The notes beneath the pieces are model-generated. The model had not been told where the DNA came from. It did no database searches and was given only the letters and a program-made list of their open reading frames with translations. Of a DNA stretch of 64,000 bases, positions 42,599 through 53,362 are shown piece after piece; the first letter of the stretch is position 1; each line of letters opens with the position of its first letter. The DNA is from Platanthera guangdongensis (lineage: Eukaryota; Streptophyta; Magnoliopsida; Asparagales; Orchidaceae), in the NCBI GenBank assembly GCA_039583875.1, contig CM077162.1, positions 113,676,589 to 113,740,588 of the forward strand. Direction: 5' to 3'. The position numbers and the translations under genes are program-made.

Positions 42599-44732
42599 GT
42601 TGGGTATATTGGTCAAATGTACCTGATTTGAAGAAGCCTCACCCAACTCAATGATATACATCATAATGTATTTGATGTATGTTTGAGTTACTTGTGCAGG
42701 TTAGGTATTCACTGGACTGAAGCTAAAACTTTCTAAGTCCATGTGTCGACACCCAGAGGGAAAGTGTCGACACTTGAGAAGGCTTGTGTCGACACCCAGA
42801 CAAGCAGTGTCGACACTTGGAGTCATTGTGTCGACACCTGGGATGAAGAGTCGACACCAGACAGAAAGTGTCGACACAAGGAGCTGTGTCGACACTCAGT
42901 GAAGAAGAATGCAGAGAAGCAGTGTCGACACTTAGCAGAAAGTGTCGACACCTAGAAGAGCTGTGTCAACACCAGAAAGTGTCGACACTTGGAGTTGTGT
43001 CGACACTCAGCAAAATTCTGCAGAGACTAAGTGCAAGTGTCGACACCTAGCACAATGTGTCGACACTTAACCAGAAGAGTCAACATATTAAGTATGTGTC
43101 GACACTCAGCACAATGTGTCGACACACAACCAAAAGAGTCAACACTTGAAGTATGTGTCGACATTCAACACAATGTGTCGACACACAACCAGAAGAGTCA
43201 ACACTTGAAGAAAGTGTCGACACCCAGCACAATGTGTCGACACTCAGTTGAAGACTCAAAGAAAGTGTCGACACAAGGAGCTGTGTCAACACTTAGCAAA
43301 GAACAGAAATATCTACAAAAATATTCTAAGTACAAGTGTCGACACTAAGGGAATGTGTCGACACTCAGCTGAAGAATCTATATTGAAGACTTGTGTCGAC
43401 ACCAAGAAGCAGTGTCGACACTTGACAGTTTCAACACATGAAGATGTGTCGACACAAAGGAGATGTGTCGACACTTAGAAGAATTTAACAAGTTACAGAA
43501 GATCAAGTACTTGTGTCGACACTCCATTCCAAGTGTCGACACCTGAATAAGAATCTGTGTCGAGACATACAAGGAGTTGTGTCGACACCTTGTAGACTTG
43601 TGTCGACACTTACACAGCATGTGTCGACACTTGGTCTATAAGTGTCGACACTTAAGAACAGAAAGTCTCGACACTATCTGACAGTTAGAGAATTTCAAGA
43701 ATTGACTGGATGACATGACAGCTGCCGTTCCAGCCGGTCTACAGCACTTGTCACAGATCTCAGAAGTCAGTTATGAACCGGACCAGCCGGTTACCATGAA
43801 GAAGGCCTATAAATAGGCACAGACTGTTTACAGAAAATGTTGTTGTTGTTGTTAAGAGTTAACAGAAGAAGATTAAGTTCTGATTGAGTTCAGATTAATC
43901 TAAGAGATTTGTTCAAGTGGTTGCTGATCAAGTTATCCAAGTGATACAAATCAAGAAGATCTTGCTGTCCAACGGCAGATCTAAGAAGTTGGAGAGAGAG
44001 AGCTCCAATCAAGAATTCAGTCTTTGGAACTAGGCTGAGAAGAAGAATTCAGAAGCATCTGGATCTTAAGAAGCAGAGGTCAAGGAACAACTGCAGAGGA
44101 TTCAGACTTATTCAGTTCTACTCAAGAAGCTTTGAAGGAAGCTAAGTCAGTTTGGATCTATCTGAGTTCTTCCAAGAACTCAGCAAGAAACTCACAACTC
44201 CTCTCTTATTTTCTGAGTTGTTGAGTTATTTGTTGTAATACTATTTTAACTTGTAGGATCTTTGGATCTGAGTGCATTGTAAGCCTAAATTTATAAAGGC
44301 TGAGGGTAGGGCTTGATAGCCTGAGTGTAGGAGTTAAAGAACTCTGAGTGTAGGCCTTGATTGGCTGAGTGTAGGCCTTTGTGGCTGAGTGTAGGCTTTG
44401 GAGAAAGCTGAGGTGTAAGGCTTTGGGCCTGAGGTAGGAACCAATTTGGGTTCTGAGACAGTGGAGAAGTTAGGCTGAATCTAGTACACTGCTAGATAGG
44501 CGAAGGGGGAAAGTGGATGTACCCAGATCTTGGGGAACCACTATAAATCACTGTGTGCTGTGCTGTGTTTGTGTTGTGGATGATCTGTGTTTGTTTGATT
44601 ATTGTTGATTGCTGAAATTGACTTGTTAGAAATCTGTGATATAACTGTTTGACTGCCAACAAAGTTAGAAAAAGGATTAGGTCACCTATTCACCCCCCCC
44701 CCCCTCTAGGTGTTTAGGTACCATATCTTACA
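42599..44732 (+). repeat. 3' LTR of element F (2,134 bp)
   Basis: Nearly identical to the 5' copy, including the palindrome array (42743-43680), TATA box and GGGGAACCACTATAAA block. The C run is 12 long against 10. It is followed by AGATC. Confidence 0.94.
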
Positions 44733-44737
44733 AGATC

Positions 44738-46001
44738 CCACTTGATTTCTCAATATAAGAATTTCAAAAAGGGAGAAAGCGAGTTAGTTGCACAGATATA
44801 CACAAGACTCAATCTCATTATTAATGTGCTAAAATCTTTGGAAAAAGATATTGCATTGACAGAGGTCAATGATAAGATTCTCATGTGTTTCCCTAGCACA
44901 TAGGATTCAAGAATCTGGCCAATTAGCGAAGCCAGAAGTGTTAATGGGATATCTACTGAGACTTTGTTGGGCAAGCTCAAATCTTATGAGCAGCTCATCA
45001 AAACCAGGAAAGCTGAACAAAGGACTTCAACTTTAGTAAAGAAGGAGAAGAGCATAGCTTTCCAAGCAACAGAAGAAGCATAAGTCCTTCCAGAGAATGA
45101 AGATCTTATGAGTCTTTTGGCCAAAAGATTCTACAAGATGGCTAGAAAAAACTTCAGAAAAAGATTTTCTAGGAACCAAGACAAACCAAGGTATGATAAA
45201 ACACCAAATAAAGAAATAGTTTGTTATGTTTGCAGGAAACCAGGATGTATTCTTCCAGAGTGTCCTGAAAATCAAAAGAAGGATAAGAAGAAGGAGAAGG
45301 ATTACAAGAAGCACTCCAACAAATCCTCTTCCAATAAACACAAGAAGAAGGAGAGAGGCTTTGTAGCTGAAACTTGGAGTGAAATAGAATCTGAATCTTC
45401 ATCCAGTTCAAGTGAGGATGAAGAAGAAGCAAAAGCCAAAGAAGTCTGCTTGATGGCAATCAATGCATCATGCAACAATTCAGATTTTGAATCTGAATCA
45501 GAAGAGGATCAGGTATTCTCAATCTTTGACTTTACATCAGATCAGTTTAAAGTAGATTCTAATTTGTTATGTAGTGATTTGATAAAATCTGAGAAGGAAA
45601 TAAAACTTCTCAGAGATAAGTTAACTGAATTTAAAAATTTATCCTCAGAAAATGTAAAACTTAAAGAAGATTTGAAAAATCTTAAGGAACAATTAATTTC
45701 ACTAGAACACAAATTATGTGAGGCCAAAAAGTTTGAAGAATCCCTTAATGGGAGAAGTATCAAACTGATGGATATCATAAGCACATTCAATGTCAGACTA
45801 AATGGTAAACTTGGCTTGGGAGCTTCATCCAGTCAACCTCACCTTCTACAGAAAAACATTCTAACTACACTAGTAAAATTTATTTCTGCAAAAGAAAAAG
45901 AAAAATTAGAAGAAAAAGTTATGGAAGTTTTACAAAAACCAAATCAAAATAAAAAATTTCTTAAAGCATATGTTCAACAAAATTCGTCAAACCGAGATTG
46001 A
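44738..46001 (+). pseudogene. gag: Gag of element E, second part
   Basis: Continues the gag cut at 31490. The frame through 44960 reads GISTETLLGKLKSYEQLIKT with stops near 44901 and 45080, then is open 45108-46001. The zinc knuckle near 45219-45264 reads CYVCRKPGCILPEC, so the His of CCHC is replaced by Cys. A Lys/Glu-rich and Ser-rich acidic part and a coiled-coil-like stretch follow, as in the F Gag. It ends at 46001. Confidence 0.83.
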
Positions 46002-46440
46002 CGAAATAAATAATATTCGTCGAACAGAGCTCTATGAACTATGAACACAGGAAATGGTGCTCGACAAATTCAATATGATTTGTCAAACTGCGATCGACGA
46101 ACGTGGAACACAGAACATGAACAATATTATTCTGTGAATGGAGCTCGACGAACTTCCATTCATCGATCTCAGATCGACGAACTCAATATAATTCGTCGAA
46201 TCCAAATTTTTTTAACAAAAATTTTAATTCTCTCCACAAGAATAATCAGACACAAAGATTTATAAATCCTTTTACTTAGTAGATTATTCCTCCTATGAGA
46301 TATCATCCACTTGGTTATAAGGATCAACCTGAGTGTTCTAATATTTCAAATTCTTTTGAAAGAAAACTAGGACACAAGGTACTCTGGGTCAAAAACACCT
46401 AATTTATTTTATGCGGGAAAAGAACTATACTACCACAGAG
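46002..46440 (+). repeat. Gag-pol spacer of E with CGTCGAAC/ATCGACGAA words
   Basis: From 45985 to 46200 there are TTCGTCGAACAGAGCTC-, GATCGACGAACG- and GCTCGACGAAC-like words. At 46401-46415 the sequence TAATTTATTTTATGCGG resembles the gag-stop and pyrimidine-CAG junction of F. Confidence 0.65.
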
Positions 46441-49400
46441 AAATAGTGGTACTTGGATAGTGGATGTTCAAAACATATGACAGGTAGAAAAGAGAATTTA
46501 AGTGATTTTAAAGCAAAGCTTGGACCTAAAGTTATCTTTGGAGACTCCAAATGTGGACAGACAGAAGGCTATGGTAATGTCAAGGTTGGAGCAGTTACCT
46601 TCAGGAAGGTAGCTTATATGAAAGGTCTCAAGCATAACCTTATCTCCATAAGTCAATTATGTGATGAATGTTATCAGGTATCTTTTAATAAGACTTTATG
46701 TTCTATTATATCTCGTGATAACAAAATTGGTTTAACTAGAATGAGACAGGGTAATATATATCTAGTTAATTATAACACTGCTAAAGCAAAAATTTGTTTA
46801 TTTAATAAAAAAAGTAAAACTAGTGATCTTTGGCTTAAAAGATTATGTCATATAAACCCTAGGACTATAGCTAAATTATCCAAAGACAACCTTGTCAGAG
46901 GACTTCCTTCTGGTTCTTACAAGAAGGAAGGACTTTGCAGGGCTTGTCAGTTAGCTAAGCAAACCAAAAATAGTTTTAAATCCATTTCTAAAAATGATTC
47001 ACGCAGAATTTTGTATTTGATACATATGGAACTTTTTGGACTTATTGCAGTACAATGTTTGGGAGGAAAGCATATACTTTAGTTATTGTAGATGATTTCT
47101 CAAGATTCACTTGGGTGTTCTTTCTTAGAAACAAGTTAGATAACTTTTAAGTTCTTACAGACTTTCTTAGGAACATCGAGATTGTGTACTCTTCTCAGAT
47201 TGCATTGATCAGAAGTGATCATGACACTGAGTTTGAATCTCTTCTAATGAAAGAATTCTGTGAGAAAAAAGGTATCAGACATTATTATTTTTCTCCTAGA
47301 ACTCCTCAACAAAATAGGGTAGCTGAAAGGAAAAATAGAACTCTAATTGAATCTGCTAGAACATTACTTGCAGATGAATTATTACCCCTATCCTTTTGGG
47401 AAGAGATAGTAAGCACAACAAACTATGTTCTTAACAAAAGTCTTATTCATAAACTGAAGGGTAAGACTCTCTATGAGTTACTTAAAAATAAGAAACCTAA
47501 AGTTAATTATTTCAAAGTTTTTGGCTATAAATGTTTCATACATAACAATGATAAGAAACATCTAAGGAAATTTGAAGCCAAAGCTACAGAAGGAATACTT
47601 CTTGGATATTCTCAAGTTAGCAAGGGTTATAGGGTCTTTAATAAATCAACCCTTAAGATAGAAGAGTCTGTACATGTCTTTTTAGATGAAACTAACATGT
47701 TTTATAAGGAGAAGAACACTTCTACCATAGATTCTTTTCAGGTACCAAATCTGTATGAGAAACAGGATGAATTAATCCTAACACAAGAGGAAGCATCATA
47801 TCCTTCTCAACAGATTGCTGAAGATGTCAGTGAAGAAGAAGATTCTGAAATCTATGCTGAAAATATTGTGGCTAATGAAATTCCACAAGAGGAATTAACA
47901 CCACAAATAGTTGAAGAACCAACTCCACCTATTGACTTTGTCACACATAGAGATCACCCTAGATCTCAAGTGATTGGAGACATATTAGCTTGTGTGCAAA
48001 CAAGTCATCAATTGAATTAAGATCAGATGCATGCTTGTTTTATTTCTCAGATTGAACCTCAATCCATCAAAGATGCCGAACAAGATCCCCACTGGATCAT
48101 TGCAATGCAAGTGGAACTCAATCAATTTGAGAGATGTAGAGTTTTGGGACTTAGTTCCAAGACCCAGAAACTATCCAGTCATTGGAACCAAGTGGGTCTT
48201 CAGAAATAATTTGGATGCTCAAGGAGTTAATATAAGAAATAAATCTAGATTGGTAGCTCAAGGATACTCGCAGGAGGAAGGCATAGATTATGATTAGACT
48301 TTTGCTCCTGTTGCAAGATTAGAAGCTATCAGAATATTTCTTGCATTTGCAGCATTCAAGAAATTCAAAGTATATCAGATGGATATGAAGAATGCTTTTC
48401 TAAATGGAGAGCTCAAAGAAGAAATTTATGTAGAACAATCACCAGATTTTCTCTCTCCAAGTCACTCTTCTTATGTCTTTAGACTTAACAAAGAACTTTA
48501 TGGTCTTAAACAAGTTCCAAGAGCTTGGTATGGACCCTTGCTAGTTTTCTTTTAGAAAATAAATTTAGTAGAGGCATGATTGATAAAACATTATTTATTA
48601 AACATCATAAAACTAAAATTTTACTAGTACAAATATATGTTGGCGATATAATTTTTGGTTTTACTGATTCCAAATTATGCAAAAGATTCTCTGATCTAAT
48701 GCATTCTAAGTTTGAAATGAGTAGCATGTGTGAACTATCCTACTTCCTTGGTTTATAAGTGAAGAAAACATCAGATGACATTTTCATACCTCAGTCTAAA
48801 TATGCTAAAGAGCTTATTAAAAGATTTGGGATGTTAGATGCTTCCTCTATGAATACACCTATGCCTACTATTGATATTGTTGTTAATGATGAACATGGAA
48901 AACTTGTTGATCAGAAAACATATAGAGCAATCATTGGGTCTCTATTATATTTAACAGCAAGTAGACCTTACATTATGTTTGCAACCTATATTTGTGCAAG
49001 GTTTCAAGTAAACCCTAAGGAATCACATGTTATTTTAGTAAAGAGAATTTTAAGATATGTAAAGGGTTGCCCTAATCTAGGACTATGGTATCCTATTGAG
49101 CTAGGATTTGAGTTAACTTGATTCTCAGATGTTGACTTTGATGGATGCAGGGTTAACAGAAAAAGCACATCAGGAACTTGTCAGTTCCTTGGTGATAGAC
49201 TTGTTTCATGGTTTTGTAAGAAGCAAACCTCTGTGTCTACTTCATCTGCTGAGGCTGAATACATTGCAGCTGGTTGTTGTTGTTCATAGATTTTGTGGAT
49301 TCAAAATCAGCTACTATATTATGGTTATAACTTAAATAATTCTATTTTTTCTGTGATAACACAAGTGCAATTTCTATAGCACAGAATCCAGTACTACATA

Positions 49401-49587
49401 GTAGAACTAAACATATTGAAATAAGACATCATTTTATAATAGATAATGTAGACAAGAATAAAATTAAACTAGAATTTATTACTACTGATTTTCAAAAAGC
49501 TGATATTTTCATTAAACCCTTAAATGAAAAGAAACACATTTTCGTATTAAATCAGCTAGGAATGCTTGATGGTGAGTCTATAAATTG
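46441..49587 (+). pseudogene. pol: Pol of element E, degraded
   Basis: Colinear with F Pol. Protease YLDSGCSKHMTG is near 46452. Integrase spans about 46800-47420 with a frameshift at 47080; its D and E regions remain (IRSDHDTEF, TPQQNRVAERKN). RT starts near 48030 with frameshifts at about 48170 and 48530 and a TAG at 48296. The catalytic box at 48640 reads YVGD instead of YVDD. RNase H pieces follow at 48759-49121 and on to NQLGMLD at 49563. It cannot be functional. The A+T-rich codons differ from those of F. Confidence 0.87.
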
Positions 49588-49983
49588 ACTTTTGTTCTGA
49601 GATCGACGAATTGTCCACCTTTTGTTGAACAGAGCTCGACGAACTGTGAACATTTCGTGGAACGTTCGTCGAACGGAGATCGATAAATCTTCTTTGTGAA
49701 ACTTTTCGTCGAATGGAGATCGACGTTTTTTGTTTCATGTGCCTCTCGTCGACCGCAGCTTGACGAAATGTAATTCTTTCACAAAACTTCCCTCGATCGG
49801 AGATCGACGAAATGCTTCTTGTGTGAAATGTTTCATCGAATAGAGTTCGATGCTTTGTTTTGTGTCAGACGGAGTTCACCTTTTCGACTTCTAAAACCAT
49901 ATATTTAGATTTTCATCGAACTCTATCCCGCACTTTCTTCATTTCCATTTCCATTGCACTTGATCTCTTTATTTTGCAGGAAA
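49588..49983 (+). repeat. Pol-ORF3 spacer of E with TTCGTCGAACGGAGATCGACG words
   Basis: Six or more imperfect inverted units, TCGTCGAA..GGAGATCGACGAA, lie between 49600 and 49850. The spacer ends with CTCTTTATTTTGCAG (49965-49979), a splice-acceptor-like sequence four bases before the ORF3 ATG. Confidence 0.75.
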
Positions 49984-50746
49984 ATGGAGATTTCTCAGGC
50001 GACTCTCACGACGATGAAGTACGATGCAGGCTTTGATATAGACATGGACTCCTTCAGTCATTCTGATCAAGTTTTCCAGGACAGTCTGAAATTATTTCAG
50101 GATCAGAATCTGCGAAACTTTATGACCACAAGGATCGAACTCCCAGTCACAGAGATCAGAGAATGGGTTCATACAGCAAGAATTCCTGATCAGACAACTA
50201 TTACTGGATCTATCTCTGGGAATCTGGTTTCACTTACCCCAACTATTTTATCTGAAATTTTTGGATTAGTTAATGGAGAAGACGACATAGAATTGTCTAG
50301 TTCAGAAATAGATATTATGCTTGGTAGAATGTGACACATTTAAGAAAACCCTAACTACTTACTGAAGAAAAACTTTCTATAGAATATAAATACTTAGCAG
50401 ATGTAGTTGGAATGGTTATTCTGGGCAAACACTCTGTCCATGATTATGTGACTAGGCACCATTTCCTCTTGATGAGTGCTCTAGTTGACCAGAAAAATTT
50501 AAACTAGGGAACAATTTTATTTGATTCGATTAAAAAGAAAATTAATAAGAAGGATGTAAGTTATGGCAGGATATTAGGAATTTTCCTGCAGGCAAAGTGT
50601 CCAGAACCTTTGGTCTCTCAGACCATTTTTATCAATGCTTAAAAGAGGCTGACTTCTACCTTGTTTGGAAGATGGGAGAGGGTAATCCCTAAGCCTCCAA
50701 GGGCTGAATCCTCTAGGGTTGCTTCATAAAGCATAAGGGCTGTTCA
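49984..50746 (+). pseudogene. ORF3 of element E, first part (interrupted by G)
   Basis: Starts MEISQATLTTMKYDAGFDID; open to 50334, then decays with several stops. Homology to the N-terminal domain in D and F is weaker but visible: VVGMVILGKHSVHDYVT, YGRILGIFLQ, FGRWERVIP. It ends at the left target duplication GTTCA of element G (50742-50746). Confidence 0.7.
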
Positions 50747-52417
50747 TGTTGAAATTTGTGAAGTGGAAGTGGTTGACAGGACAGGCCGGGCGGCCTGGGC
50801 GGACAGCATTGGCGGACTAGGCGGACTGGGCGGACTGCTGTGTGCGGCCTGGTGGAAAGTCTAGTGGAAGCCGGCTGTTCTTTTGAGCGGGTTATATGCA
50901 AGTAGTCCGCGTACTGTGCGGCTGGTATCTGCGGATAGGGCGTTGGCTGATTGGTTTAGCCAAGGAGCGGCCTAAGCGGATAGAGGCTTGCGGACTGGTG
51001 CATTGCTCAGTGGCCGTGGTGCAAGTTTGTGCTGATTGGCGGTTTGGCTCATGTCCGCGGGAAGCTTGCGGACTAGTGTGTCCGCGGTATGGGCTGTTGC
51101 GGACTGGGCTTAGAGCTTGGCTGAGGCCTTGTCGAGCTCTGGTGTTACAGCAGGTGCTTTGCTGTGGAGGTCGTTGGCAGACTGGTGTGTGGAGTCCGGG
51201 ATATGGCTGCTGCGTTGGGCAGGTGTGTGAGTAGCCTGTGGACTACTGGCGTTCTGTGTGCTAGGGTGTTTGGCGGACGGGATTTTATGTCTGCCATGCT
51301 CGCATTGGCCTTTGATGTTTTTGGACTTGGTCACACTCTGTGCCAAGACCATGGTATCCGCAGTATCCGCCAAGTCCGCTGTTGACCGGGCGGACTGTTG
51401 CTATCTGCCTTTGGTCGTGGACTTGTGGCGGATTGAGGTTTGAGTCTTGCGGACTGCCTCGGGTTTGTGTGGACAGCCATTGAAGGGGGTTGCTATCCTA
51501 CAGTGGTTGGCGGCTTTGCGGGCTGATGCCTTGTCCGTAGAGCTTAGGCAGACTGATGTGGGTTCGCCAATGTTGCCTTGCTCCTGGCGGTTTTCCTTGG
51601 TATCCTGCTAAGTCCTTGCGGACTCGGCGGATGGTGTTTTGATATCACGCGGGTTAGGGTGGTGTCGCTATCTCTAGGGCGGTGACCACACTCCTCACCT
51701 TGCCTATAAATAGGACCCCCTGGCAGGTCTACAGTAACTGAGTGAACAGTAAGTTGGGTTGGGCAAGGAGCTGCGGTCTCAGTTTGTCTGTCCGCGCGGA
51801 TTGATTCAGGGCTGACGGTTTGTTGTGTGCAGGTCGCGCGGGTAGCTTCAAGGAGCCAGGAGTTTGGCTTTGACTTCGGTCAAGTACTTGGAAGTTGTGC
51901 GGTCTCTGCGGATTCAGCAGGAGGTCGCTCTGCGGCTTGTCAACTCTGTTTCAACTTTGCCAGCTTCAATAACCTGTCCGCCGGCTTCAGGCGGGTAGGG
52001 GGTGTGTTCCTCAGTTCAGCGTCAGCAGGAGGAGAATAACGGTGTGTTCGCGCGGCCTCACGGCTTCGGCGGACTCCGTGGCTATTCGGCGGATTGCAGC
52101 TTAAGGTCGGGTGATCTCAGCGGACTCGGCGACCTCATCGACCTCGGCGGTCTCGGCGGACTCGGGTGCTGTCCGCCCGACTTGGTTTTTGGTGCTTTTT
52201 GTTTACAGCTGTTTATACTAGCGAAATCATATCTCGCTATGTATACCTCGTTTTGTAAAGAAGTGAATGTATAAAAGATCTGCTTGTGCTTCCATTGTTT
52301 GTTGGGATTAGCTTTGTTCCTTGGTTTTCTGCTGGTTCAACGTGAGAACTATGTAGTGCCGAAAATATTAATTTGGCATTTGGGCTACCTTGCTGACCAC
52401 GCTGAGAAAATTTAACA
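50747..52417 (+). repeat. 5' LTR of element G (1,671 bp)
   Basis: Starts TGTTGAAATTTGTG and ends TTTAACA at the primer site. It is loaded with GCGGACT and its complement AGTCCGC (50780-51640) and with CTCGGCGGACTC-like units at 52060-52165. TATA box CCTATAAATAGG at 51703-51714. No credible gene inside. Confidence 0.92.
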
Positions 52418-52429
52418 TGGTATCAAAGC
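52418..52429 (+). promoter_or_regulatory. Primer binding site of element G
   Basis: TGGTATCAAAGC starts directly at the LTR end, without the two-base gap seen in the Sireviruses. Confidence 0.88.
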
Positions 52430-52540
52430 GAGGTTCAGTTGCATGAGCGGGAGTCAACCAGTGTTGTTACTCAGGGCTTGAGTGGTTATCAACCTGTGTT
52501 GTTGCTCGGTGCTTCTGAAAGGTTGCCAACAGGTGTTGTA

Positions 52541-53362
52541 ATGGAAGGGAGCTTTGCAAGTGGTCTTGGCATTGAACTCTTAACGCCGACGAACTTCAAG
52601 AAGTGGAAGTCGTGCATGAAGAGTTATCGTCTTGGCGAGGAGCTGTGGGAAGTCATCGGTGGTGACGACAGATAGGAAGTGACAACTGCGTTCGGTACTG
52701 CTGAGCAGGTTAGGCTCTGGAGGAAAACAAATGCTAAGGCGGAGTTTATCCTCAATAGGGTCGTGTCTCCGGAACTATTTGATCACATCGTTGGATGTGA
52801 GTCAGCTGCTGATATTTGGACAACCATTGATGAGTTGTTCAATAGGAAGAATGTGGCGCGGCTTCAGTTCCTAGAGAATGAGTTGGCCAGGGCAACTCAG
52901 GGAGACCTTTCCATCTCGAAGTACTTCTTAAAGATGAAGAGCTTATGTGCTAAGATGTCGGCACTGGATCCTGATGAGCCTATCTCTGAGGCAAAGATGA
53001 AAAGGCACATAATCCGCGGTTTGCGGAAGGAGTATGTGGCCTTTGTGACATCTGTTCAAGGATGGGCTACTCAGCCGTCTTTGCTGGAGTTGGAGAATCT
53101 GCTTGCATCGCAGGAGAGCATGGCAAGGCAGATGGCTGGAGTTAATCTTAATCAGGAAGGCAGCGAAGCTCTCTTCTCTGGTAAGAAGAAAGGATGGGAA
53201 GGGAAGAAGACGAAGAAGGTTCAGGTCGCTGGTGAGAAGGAGACTTCAACTTCATATCAGCCAGAGAGGAGCAATACTCCTAAGGACTGGAAGAAGAATT
53301 TGAAGTGCTACCGGTGTCATCAGCGAGGGCACCTAAAGTGGGACTGCAAGGTCAAACTGTAG
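52541..53362 (+). pseudogene. gag: Gag of element G, one in-frame TAG
   Basis: MEGSFASGLGIELLTPTNFK begins the domain common to plant Ty1/copia Gag (FKKWKSCMKSYR, LWEVI). A TAG at 52673-52675 interrupts it; the same frame is open to 53362. The knuckle CYRCHQRGHLKWDC is intact at about 53308-53350. The upstream in-frame Met at 52439 was rejected because homology starts at 52541. Confidence 0.85.

Larger units (their letters stand above)
31491..44732 (+). mobile_element. Element F: complete 13.2-kb Sirevirus with gag, pol and ORF3
   Basis: LTRs at 31491-33625 and 42599-44732 are flanked by identical AGATC (31486-31490 and 44733-44737). I count about 19 differences over 2.13 kb by eye (near 0.9%), so the insertion is recent. 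The first base pair of the 5' LTR terminus is altered (TATTGGG against TGTTGGG). Gag and Pol are open, and ORF3 has a single stop. It is the most likely autonomous element in the window. Confidence 0.95.

Noticed and set aside
50896..52274. Gly/Leu- and Arg-rich frames in the G LTRs (for example 51827-52039, 57649-57915).
   Set aside because: They fall within both LTRs and follow the GCGGACT/CTCGGCGGACTC repeats; no protein family is recognised.
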